Shown piece after piece: positions 1 through 4,981 of a stretch of DNA of 5,081 bases. The first letter of the stretch is position 1. Every line of letters starts with the position of its first letter. The DNA is taken from NCBI GenBank assembly GCA_009773075.1, contig WOUX01000141.1, positions 1 to 5,081 of the forward strand, read 5' to 3'. The stretch is from a bacterium (GTDB taxonomy: Bacteria > Desulfobacterota > UBA8473). The notes below the pieces were generated by a model that did not search any database, was not told the DNA's origin, and was given only the letters and a program-made list of their open reading frames with translations. The position numbers and the translations under genes were made by a program.

Positions 1-255
1 AATCGACTGATGCCCTAAGCAGACGCCCAGTATTGGTATCTTGCCGGCAAAGTGTCTAATTACAGCTAACGAGATACCAGCCTCCCTGGGTCTACCAGGC
101 CCAGGTGAAATCGTGAGTCCCTGGGGTTTCAGATTGTCAATATCTTCTAAACTTATCTTATCGTTTCTAAATACCCTGACTTCCTCACCCAGTTCTGCAA
201 GGTACTGAACCAGGTTATAAGTAAAAGAATCGTAATTATCAATCATCAAAAGCAT
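1..255 (-). CDS. trpG: Anthranilate synthase glutamine amidotransferase subunit, N-terminal part (cut by window edge)
   Basis: This is the glutaminase subunit that releases ammonia from glutamine for TrpE in the first committed step of tryptophan synthesis (chorismate to anthranilate). Only the first 85 residues lie in the window; the family is usually about 190 residues. The reading starts MLLMIDNYDSFTYNLVQYL, the standard opening of class I amidotransferases. ISPGPGRPREAG follows at about 49-60, where most relatives have SPGPGTPxDAG, and then the nucleophile elbow GVCLGHQ with catalytic Cys79. The His-Glu half of the triad lies outside the window. The ATG begins three bases after the trpE stop (sequence TAA-AAG-ATG on the minus strand), with a GGGA-type ribosome site inside the end of trpE, so the two genes are almost certainly translationally coupled. 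The product could also serve 4-amino-4-deoxychorismate synthesis as PabA, as some organisms share this subunit, but its position next to trpE favours TrpG. Confidence 0.96.
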   Translation of the reverse strand, partial: MLLMIDNYDSFTYNLVQYLAELGEEVRVFRNDKISLEDIDNLKPQGLTISPGPGRPREAGISLAVIRHFAGKIPILGVCLGHQSI

Positions 256-258
256 CTT

Positions 259-1740
259 TTATCCCAATCCATCTTTAGCCATCTCAAGGGCTTTCATCAT
301 AGCCTTAGCCTTATTTACTGTTTCAGACCACTCTTTATCCGGTTCTGAATCAGCAACAATACCGGCACCTACCTGAATATATATAGTGTGATCCTTTATT
401 ATCACTGTCCTAATTGTAATGCAAAAATCCATATTGGCGGAAAAGCTAAAGTATCCCACAGCACCGGCATAAGGGCCTCTCCTGGTAGGTTCTAAATCCT
501 CTATTATCTCCATTGCCCTCACTTTAGGAGCCCCAGAAACCGTTCCTGCCGGGAAACATGCCTTAAGAACGTCAAAGCTATCCTTATCGTCATCAAGAAC
601 CCCCTGGACATTGGAGACTATATGCATCACATGGGAGTATTTTTCTATTACCATAAGTTCGTTGACATTGACGGTAGCTGTTTTTGCTACTCTACCCACA
701 TCATTTCGACCAAGGTCCACCAGCATTATATGTTCTGCAATCTCCTTAGGATCTTGAAGCAAATCCTTCTCCAATTCCTGGTCCTCTTCAGGGCTTCTGC
801 CCCTGGGGCGTGTTCCAGCAATAGGTCTAAGGGCGATACGATTGTCTTCAACCCTAACCATAACCTCCGGGGATGATCCTACTACCATCAAGTCATCGAA
901 CTTCAAATAGAACATATACGGTGAGGGATTTATAATCCTTAAACTCCGATAAATGTTCATGGGGTCTATATCAGCCTGTGTTTGGAATCGCTGCGAAAGG
1001 ACAACCTGTATAATATCCCCTGCCACGATATGCTCTTTTGCCGTTACTACTTTATTTTCAAACTCCTCTTTTGAAAGATTCGATGTAATATTTAGACCTG
1101 GTTGATTAGTGATCGGTATTGATTTTCTCATCAGGGGCTCTTTTAATCTCGAGACTATGGAATCTATTTTTCTTGTAGCCTCTCTGTACAAGCTCTCCAG
1201 GGAACTCCTCTCGTTTAAGTAAACATTGGACACAACTTTTATGGTTTGTTTCAGGTTGTCAAATATCAGGATGGTGTCTGTAATCACAAAAAAGCTGTCG
1301 TATATGTTGAGATCATCGGTGGTATTGTCAGGTAATTCTTCAAAGAACCTCACCATGTCATAACTCAAATAGCCCACCGCTCCGCCAAAAAACCTTGGGA
1401 GTCCATCCATCTTTACAGGTTTATACTCCCTCATTAAATCCCTTAATTTATCGAGGGGGGATCTCACGTTTTTCCACTCTTCTGTCTTTTGACCTCTGAT
1501 AATCTCTACCGTATTCCCTTTGCTTCTGAAGATTATAGAGGGATTGAAACCAAGGAAGCTGTATCTGGCCCATTTTTCACCCCCCTCCACGCTTTCCAGC
1601 AGGAATGAATGCTTGCCGCTGTTTATCTTCTGAAATGCAGAGACCGGGGTTTCCATATCTGCCAAGATATCTCTGTATACGGGGATAAGGTTACCTTCTT
1701 TTGCTTTCTTGGAAAACTCTTCAAAAGACGGGAAGTACAT
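259..1740 (-). CDS. trpE: Anthranilate synthase component I
   Basis: TrpE converts chorismate plus ammonia (from TrpG) to anthranilate and pyruvate in the cytoplasm. The 493-residue product has the usual family length. Its N-terminal domain holds LLES at 47-50, the conserved element of the tryptophan feedback-inhibition site, so the enzyme is probably inhibited by Trp. The C-terminal chorismate-binding domain shows QVVLSQRF (245-252), NPSPYMFYL (271-279), PIAGTRPRG (306-314), the catalytic EH in AEHIMLVDLGRND (335-347), GTVSGAPK (399-406) and QVGAGIVADSEPDKEW (456-471). No key motif is missing. PIAGT and the LLES site favour TrpE over PabB. The start follows an AAAGGA Shine-Dalgarno sequence about 12 bases upstream (1753-1758) with a second purine stretch, GGAAA, closer in. 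The gene lies 101 bases downstream of trpB and directly upstream of trpG, in one trpB-trpE-trpG transcript. Confidence 0.98.
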   Translation of the reverse strand: MYFPSFEEFSKKAKEGNLIPVYRDILADMETPVSAFQKINSGKHSFLLESVEGGEKWARYSFLGFNPSIIFRSKGNTVEIIRGQKTEEWKNVRSPLDKLRDLMREYKPVKMDGLPRFFGGAVGYLSYDMVRFFEELPDNTTDDLNIYDSFFVITDTILIFDNLKQTIKVVSNVYLNERSSLESLYREATRKIDSIVSRLKEPLMRKSIPITNQPGLNITSNLSKEEFENKVVTAKEHIVAGDIIQVVLSQRFQTQADIDPMNIYRSLRIINPSPYMFYLKFDDLMVVGSSPEVMVRVEDNRIALRPIAGTRPRGRSPEEDQELEKDLLQDPKEIAEHIMLVDLGRNDVGRVAKTATVNVNELMVIEKYSHVMHIVSNVQGVLDDDKDSFDVLKACFPAGTVSGAPKVRAMEIIEDLEPTRRGPYAGAVGYFSFSANMDFCITIRTVIIKDHTIYIQVGAGIVADSEPDKEWSETVNKAKAMMKALEMAKDGLG

Positions 1741-1766
1741 CTATATTTCCGTTCCTTTCAGGTAAA

Positions 1767-1794
1767 GGGGGTCAGCCCTTGACGGGCTGCCCCC
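1767..1794 (-). promoter_or_regulatory. GC-rich hairpin in the trpB-trpE spacer
   Basis: On the minus strand GGGGGCAGCCC, loop GTCAA and GGGCTGACCCCC form an 11-bp stem with a single bulged A. It lies between the trpB stop and the trpE start, ending about 26 bases before the trpE ATG. It is followed by TTTACC rather than a T-run, so it is not a convincing intrinsic terminator in either direction. It could protect or process the mRNA, or partially uncouple trpE from trpB; that role is inferred. Confidence 0.6.
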
Positions 1795-1841
1795 TGCTCA
1801 TTAGTTCACACTGAAAAATTTCCTTTTCCAGGATAAACTTA

Positions 1842-3194
1842 TTAAATCTTTGGTAGCTTCTCCAATGCCTCTCTTATCATCTCCTCAGGATACTCAAAAT
1901 CTTCAAGTTGGCCTGCAAGATAGGCATCGTAAGCCGCCAGGTCAAAGTGCCCATGGCCACTGAAGGCAATAACAATGCACTTTTCCTCCCCTGTTTCTTT
2001 ACATTTCATTGCCTCATCAATAGCGCCCTTTATAGCATGGGCTGTTTCAGGGGCAGGAATGATTCCTTCGGTTTGGGCAAATTGCATTGCTGCTTCAAAA
2101 ACGGGATTTTGATGATATGCCCTTGCTTCAATAACCCCTTGATTTACCAAAAGACAGAGAAGAGGGGCATCACCGTGATACCTCAAGCCTCCGGCATGGA
2201 TGCCTGGCGGAACAAAGGTATGCCCTAAGGTGTACATCATTAATAGCGGTGTCATCTGGGCAGTGTCACCAAAATCATAGCGGTAAGGTCCCTTAGTCAA
2301 TGTAGGACATGAGGTAGGTTCCACCGCTATTATCCTCGTGTTTTTTCCGGCCAACTTATCTTTGACAAACGGGAAACAGAACCCTGCAAAGTTGCTCCCC
2401 CCGCCAACACAACCGATCAGAACATCCGGGGATTCTCCTGCTAATTTCAATTGTTCTTTTACCTCTAGACCGATAATGGTTTGATGTAATAAGACATGGT
2501 TTAGCACACTCCCCAGAGCGTATTTGGTGTCTTCGTGGGTAGCCGCATCCTCTATCGCTTCTGAGATGGCTATACCGAGACTACCCAATGTGTTTGGGTC
2601 TTTCTCTAAAACACCCCTTCCTGCATTGGTTAAGTTGGTCGGAGAGGGGTGCACCGTTGCCCCCCATGCGTGCATCAAAGACCTCCGGTAAGGTTTTTGC
2701 TCATAGCTCACCTTTACCATGTAGACGGTACATTCTATATCAAAGAGTTTACAGGCAAAGGCCAGAGCGCTTCCCCATTGTCCTGCCCCTGTCTCCGTGG
2801 CAATCCTTTTCACCCCTTCTTTCTTGTTGTAATATGCCTGAGCAACGGCAGTGTTTGGTTTGTGGCTTCCCGCAGGGCTTACACTCTCGTTTTTATAGTA
2901 TATCCTGGCAGGGGTTCCCAATGCCTTTTCAAGTCTCTTTGCCCTATGCAAAGGGGTTGGCCTCCACAGTCGGTAAATATCCAGGATTTCATCCGGTATC
3001 TCTATCCAGCGCTCCTGACTTACCTCTTGTTCTATAAGTCCCATGGGAAATATTGGGGCCAGATCTTCAGGGCCTATTGGTTGGCCTGTTCCTGGATTTA
3101 ATGGGGGCATGAGCGGTTTTGGCAGATCTGCCTGTATGTTATACCACTTCTGAGGTAATTCTTTTTCACTCAACAATATCTTAGTTTCTTTCAT
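1842..3194 (-). CDS. trpB: Tryptophan synthase beta chain, TrpB2 type (PLP-dependent)
   Basis: This cytoplasmic pyridoxal-phosphate enzyme condenses indole with serine to give tryptophan. The 450-residue length and the extended N-terminus (WYNIQADLPKPLMPPLNP at about 17-34) mark the TrpB2 subfamily rather than the roughly 400-residue TrpB1. Features in order are RPTPLHRAKRLE (78-89), the PLP Schiff-base Lys112 in AGSHKPNTA (108-116), ETGAGQWGSA (134-143) with the catalytic Glu where TrpB1 has ETGAGQHG, the phosphate-binding loop GGGSN (264-268), EGIIPAPETAHA (376-387) and a C-terminal FSGHGHFD (411-418). TrpB2 proteins often act without a standard TrpA partner; no trpA is visible here, but the operon continues off the left edge. 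The start has a strong AAGGAG site at 3201-3206 with a 6-base spacer. It is the first structural gene behind the trp leader, so it should be controlled by that attenuator. A threonine or serine deaminase-like role is possible but unlikely in this context. Confidence 0.96.
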   Translation of the reverse strand: MKETKILLSEKELPQKWYNIQADLPKPLMPPLNPGTGQPIGPEDLAPIFPMGLIEQEVSQERWIEIPDEILDIYRLWRPTPLHRAKRLEKALGTPARIYYKNESVSPAGSHKPNTAVAQAYYNKKEGVKRIATETGAGQWGSALAFACKLFDIECTVYMVKVSYEQKPYRRSLMHAWGATVHPSPTNLTNAGRGVLEKDPNTLGSLGIAISEAIEDAATHEDTKYALGSVLNHVLLHQTIIGLEVKEQLKLAGESPDVLIGCVGGGSNFAGFCFPFVKDKLAGKNTRIIAVEPTSCPTLTKGPYRYDFGDTAQMTPLLMMYTLGHTFVPPGIHAGGLRYHGDAPLLCLLVNQGVIEARAYHQNPVFEAAMQFAQTEGIIPAPETAHAIKGAIDEAMKCKETGEEKCIVIAFSGHGHFDLAAYDAYLAGQLEDFEYPEEMIREALEKLPKI

Positions 3195-3206
3195 CTTCTT
3201 CTCCTT

Positions 3207-3365
3207 TTATCTAAAAGAATTTGCTTCTGTAATATCCTTCCACTTATCCCTCAAATCCTGTAATAAAAACTCTACCCCACCCCCTTCCTTAGTTCAGATA
3301 TGGAGAGTTTTAAAGGCCTCTCTTTAAAGATCAAAAGGACTGTCTGTTACTTCTGCCGAGAGGGG
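3207..3365 (-). other. Long 5' untranslated stretch between trp terminator 2 and trpB
   Basis: About 160 bases separate the second terminator from the trpB ribosome site. I see no gene here. A modest hairpin is possible at 3309-3328 (TTTAAAG, six-base loop, CTTTAAA), and a GAGAG/CTCTC pairing competes with it. A G-rich purine tract (GGAAGGGGGTGGGG on the minus strand) lies near 3274-3287. A stop-free reading of about 29 codons runs up to a TAA just before the trpB ribosome site, but it has no good start codon. No riboswitch family is recognised. Confidence 0.4.
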
Positions 3366-3407
3366 AAAAACAAAAAGCCATGAGCGAAAAGGAAGAGCCC
3401 ATGGCTT
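3366..3407 (-). terminator. Second intrinsic terminator of the trp leader (T2)
   Basis: On the minus strand AAGCCATGGGC (3407-3397) pairs with GCTCATGGCTT (3385-3375) in an 11-bp stem with one G-U pair. The loop is TCTTCCTTTTC, and T5-G-T5 follows. The U-run lies on the minus side, so the terminator faces trpB. It sits 7 bases beyond the U-run of the attenuator terminator, giving two terminators in tandem before trpB. Its arms closely match the second terminator of the divergent aroF leader at 3898-3934. Confidence 0.88.
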
Positions 3408-3414
3408 CTGATAT

Positions 3415-3447
3415 AAAAAGGCCGTGGGCTACAGGATTTGCCCACGG
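3415..3447 (-). terminator. trp attenuator terminator (T1)
   Basis: On the minus strand CCGTGGGC (3447-3440) and GCCCACGG (3429-3422) form a perfect 8-bp GC-rich stem with a 10-base loop, followed by CCTTTTT. The 5' arm overlaps the strand that can instead pair with the end of the leader ORF, so termination and antitermination are mutually exclusive, as in classical trp attenuation. Termination is expected when tryptophanyl-tRNA is plentiful. Confidence 0.9.
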
Positions 3448-3506
3448 TCTTCCATTGATTTTATTTATTGATTATTTATTATCGAATGAGAGGGGTGGAC
3501 AAATCC
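3434..3506 (-). promoter_or_regulatory. trp antiterminator helix
   Basis: GGATTTGTCCAC (minus strand, 3506-3495, inside the 3' part of the leader ORF) pairs over 12 bases, with one G-U, with GTGGGCAAATCC (3445-3434). The second segment contains most of the 5' arm of terminator T1 plus its loop, so this helix and T1 cannot form together. The intervening loop is AT-rich and includes several stop codons. A competing pairing of GGTGGA (3528-3523, the tandem Trp codons) with TCCACC (3499-3494) gives the classical 1:2 structure. The last Trp codon lies about 17 bases before segment 2, so a ribosome stalled there should leave segment 2 free (inference). Confidence 0.85.
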
Positions 3507-3574
3507 CTAGTTATGTAATTGTTCCACCAACACCAATTGCTATCGTAATTATAGGAAATCTCTTTGCCACTCAT
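3479..3574 (-). CDS. trpL: trp operon leader peptide (31 aa)
   Basis: This short ORF begins MSGKEISYNYDSN and has the codon cluster TGG-TGT-TGG-TGG (W14, C15, W16, W17), then NNYITRDLSTPLIR and a TAA. Three Trp codons in four positions within a 31-codon ORF, followed by an antiterminator/terminator switch upstream of trpB-trpE-trpG, is the signature of ribosome-mediated trp attenuation. The peptide itself probably has no function; translation senses charged tRNA-Trp. The only in-frame ATG is at 3574, with AAGAG just upstream and GAAGGG about 10 bases upstream as possible ribosome sites, both weaker than in neighbouring genes. Three Tyr codons are also present. It is transcribed from the promoter at 3607-3635. 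Confidence 0.9.
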   Translation of the reverse strand: MSGKEISYNYDSNWCWWNNYITRDLSTPLIR

Positions 3575-3606
3575 ACTCTTAAAGCCCTTCTAATAAAGTG
3601 TACGAT

Positions 3607-3635
3607 TCATTAGCATAATAGATTCCGATTGTCAA
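3607..3635 (-). promoter_or_regulatory. Promoter of the trp leader-trpBEG operon
   Basis: The minus strand has a perfect -35 TTGACA (3635-3630), a 17-base spacer and -10 TAATGA (3612-3607). A TG one base upstream of the -10 makes it an extended -10 type. Transcription should start near 3600, giving a 5' UTR of about 26 bases before the leader ATG. An AT-rich stretch upstream (3637-3660) may act as an UP element. Confidence 0.75.
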
Positions 3636-3661
3636 GCATTTTCTGATTTATAATTTTTTTC

Positions 3662-3688
3662 TTGACAAATCAATCGTCAGTATATAAA
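3662..3688 (+). promoter_or_regulatory. Promoter of the aroF leader unit
   Basis: A perfect -35 TTGACA (3662-3667) is followed by an AT-rich -10 region; TATAAA at 3683-3688 (15-base spacer) is the best hexamer, though the exact -10 is uncertain. Initiation near 3695 would place the start just before the leader's AAAGGAG site. The -35 box lies 26 bases from the divergent trp -35 box, so the promoters are back to back and share the AT-rich stretch between them. Confidence 0.7.
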
Positions 3689-3709
3689 AAGATAAGAAAG
3701 GAGTCGGTT

Positions 3710-3796
3710 ATGTTGTTTTATTTTGCAAATCTTATATTTAAGACATTTTGCTGGCGGTTTTATTTTATCTTTATAAAGTCTGCCCAGCATCCTTGA
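3710..3796 (+). CDS. Aromatic-rich leader peptide upstream of DAHP synthase (28 aa)
   Basis: This small ORF has an excellent ribosome site (AAAGGAG at 3697-3703, 6-base spacer, ATG). It encodes MLFYFANLIFKTFCWRFYF, then IFIKSAQHP and a TGA. Ten of 28 residues are aromatic: seven Phe (all TTT), two Tyr (both TAT) and one Trp. Six of the nine codons from 13 to 21 are Phe, Tyr or Trp. It is followed by mutually exclusive antiterminator and terminator structures and then aroF. The inferred role is a translated attenuation leader that senses charged tRNA for all three aromatic amino acids, the end products of the pathway aroF opens. The hydrophobic composition could suggest a membrane peptide, but the RNA context argues for a regulatory leader. 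Confidence 0.88.
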   Translation: MLFYFANLIFKTFCWRFYFIFIKSAQHP

Positions 3797-3823
3797 ACTA
3801 GATTTGTAAAATAAAACACAACA
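3711..3823 (+). promoter_or_regulatory. Long-range helix between leader start and post-leader RNA
   Basis: Bases 3711-3731 (first codons of the leader) are complementary to 3801-3823 just after its stop. The pairings are TGTTG with CAACA, TTTTATTTT with AAAATAAAA, and GCAAATC with GATTTGT, making 21 pairs with one G-U and a two-base CA bulge. The helix encloses antiterminator segment 2 and crosses the antiterminator pairing, so the two should exclude one another. It would plausibly keep the terminator on when the leader is not being translated; that role is inferred. Confidence 0.75.
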
Positions 3824-3846
3824 GATCTCAAGGCCATGGGCAGACT
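3777..3846 (+). promoter_or_regulatory. aroF leader antiterminator helix
   Basis: AGTCTGCCCA (3777-3786) pairs with TGGGCAGACT (3837-3846), and CCTTG (3791-3795) pairs with CAAGG (3829-3833), giving 15 pairs around a small internal loop. The 3' strand takes up four bases of the terminator's 5' arm (TGGG, 3837-3840) and part of its loop, so it excludes terminator T1. The 5' strand lies in the last codons of the leader ORF. A ribosome stalled on aromatic codons 13-18 would leave it free, while one reaching the stop codon would cover it. Confidence 0.87.
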
Positions 3847-3875
3847 GAAGGCAAAACCCATGGTTTTTTATTTTT
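3834..3875 (+). terminator. aroF attenuator terminator (T1)
   Basis: CCATGGG (3834-3840) pairs with CCCATGG (3857-3863) across a 16-base loop and is followed by T6-A-T5. The stem is only 7 bp but GC-rich and has an excellent U-run on the plus strand, upstream of aroF. It competes with the antiterminator at 3777-3846. Confidence 0.87.
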
Positions 3876-3897
3876 ACATAGTGCGTTAGTATATATT

Positions 3898-3934
3898 AAG
3901 CCATGGGTAAAAAGCTCATGGCTTTTTTGTTTTT
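3898..3934 (+). terminator. Second intrinsic terminator of the aroF leader (T2)
   Basis: AAGCCATGGGT (3898-3908) pairs with GCTCATGGCTT (3914-3924) around an AAAAA loop in an 11-bp stem with two G-U pairs. T6-G-T5 follows the stem. It is a strong intrinsic terminator 25 bases before the aroF ATG and the second in tandem on this side. Its arms and U-run almost repeat the trp-side T2 (3366-3407) in inverted orientation. Confidence 0.9.
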
Positions 3935-3958
3935 AAAAGGTTATTCGGGAGGGGAAAG

Positions 3959-4896
3959 ATGATAATTGTAATGAAAGCAAAAGCAAAAAAAGAGGAGTTG
4001 GAGGAGGTTGTGAAGAAGATAGAAAAATTAGGGTATAAACCCCACATTATTCAGGGGGTAGAAAGGAGTGTCATCGGAGCTGTCGGTGACGAAAGGGGAA
4101 AGGCCAAACTGCAATCTCTGGAAGTCCTTTCTGGGGTTGACAAGGTTGTTCCTATCCTTAAGCCTTATAAACTCGCCAGTCGTGACATAAAGCCAGAGGG
4201 AACTGTTGTCAGCATTGACGGCAGAGTAGAAATCGGTGGGAATAAGATAGTAGTTATCTCCGCGGCGGTGCCTTTAAGCCCCGGACTTCTCCATACAGTT
4301 TTCAAGGCTTAGAAAAAAAAGGGCTGATCTTACTCGCTAAAGCTAGAGAGAAGGTTGGACTCCCAGTTGTAACAGAGATCATAAATCCTAAAGACGTGGA
4401 TCTGGTTGCAGAATATTCAGATATTATTCAGGTTGGGGCAAGGAATGTCCAAAACTTTGCCCTTCTGAAAAAACTGGGGAAGCATAATAAACCCATATTG
4501 CTAAAACGAGGGATGTCTACCACAGTAGAGGAATTCTTGATGTCGGCAGAATACATACTCTCTGAAGGGAACAAAGACGTGATTTTGTGTGAGAGAGGCA
4601 TAAGGACATTTGAAACCGCTACAAGAAATACCCTGGATTTGAGTTGCATCCCTGTTTTAAAAGAAAGGACCCATCTGCCTATAATTGTCGACCCAAGTCA
4701 TGCTACAGGGTTTTGGTCATATGTAGCTCCAATGTCGTATGCAGCAATTGCAGCAGGGGCCGATGGCCTGATGATAGAGGTACATCCCAATCCAGAAGAT
4801 GCTGAAAGCGACGGTATCCAGTCCTTGAAACCCCATAAGTTTGCCGCTTTGATGGAGAATCTAAAAGCCTATATAGCAGCAGCAGGAAGGGTGTGA
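3959..4896 (+). pseudogene. aroF: DAHP synthase (class I-beta, Thermotoga type) with internal out-of-frame deletion
   Basis: The intact enzyme would condense phosphoenolpyruvate and erythrose-4-phosphate into DAHP, the first step of the shikimate pathway. Residues 1-100 read as the N-terminal ferredoxin-like regulatory domain and linker (MIIVMKAKAKKEELEEVVKK, later ILKPYKLASRD), ending at NKIVVI near 4258. From 4261 a different frame continues with RGGAFKPRTSPYSFQGLEKK, REKVGLPVVTE, QVGARNVQNF, KPILLKRGM, CERGIRTFETATRNTLD, DPSHATG and EVHPNPEDAESDG to a TGA at 4896 (211 residues). The segment that should join them, beginning AGPC and ending just before RGGA, is absent. By the 338-residue family length about 27 codons (roughly 79 bases) are lost, including the metal-ligand Cys of GPC. 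As sequenced, the first frame ends at 4312 after 18 out-of-frame residues, so no active enzyme is made. The ATG follows GGGAGG at 3947-3952. Conservation outside the junction points to a very recent deletion or an assembly error. Confidence 0.92.
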
Positions 4897-4981
4897 CAAT
4901 TCCTTGACTTTTATGCCTTTATGATTTACCCTCCTAACAAAAGAATCAGGTATTGATGGACTAGTAAAAAGTCAAAATTGG

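Noticed and set aside
1773..1802. A 9-codon minus-strand ORF (MSRGQPVKG) overlapping the trpB-trpE hairpin
   Set aside because: It has no properly spaced ribosome site and no clustered regulatory codons. The hairpin itself accounts for the sequence.
2588..3101. Two long overlapping plus-strand ORFs inside trpB
   Set aside because: They are antisense shadows of a fully conserved TrpB2 coding sequence and show no protein family features of their own.
3207..3294. A stop-free minus-strand reading of about 29 codons ending in LRDKWKDITEANSFR and a TAA just before the trpB ribosome site, and an overlapping 10-codon GTG-started ORF with YY and FF
   Set aside because: The first has no plausible start codon with a ribosome site. 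The second is too short and its aromatic content could be chance. Open frames of this length are expected by chance at this base composition.
3448..3481. AT-rich repeated ATTGATT/ATTTATT stretch after the trp leader stop
   Set aside because: It is considered a degenerate repeat or binding site, but it is short and imperfect and best explained as the unstructured loop of the antiterminator with multiple stop codons.
3380..3613. A 77-codon plus-strand ORF antisense to the trp leader
   Set aside because: It runs through both trp terminators and the leader peptide in antisense, has no ribosome site and no recognisable protein features. The minus-strand attenuator explains this sequence fully.
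4259..4396. Programmed ribosomal frameshifting in aroF, suggested by the A8 run at 4313-4320 near the frame change
   Set aside because: The frame already changes at 4258-4261, well before the A-run, and a block of about 27 conserved residues is physically missing. Frameshifting could not restore it.
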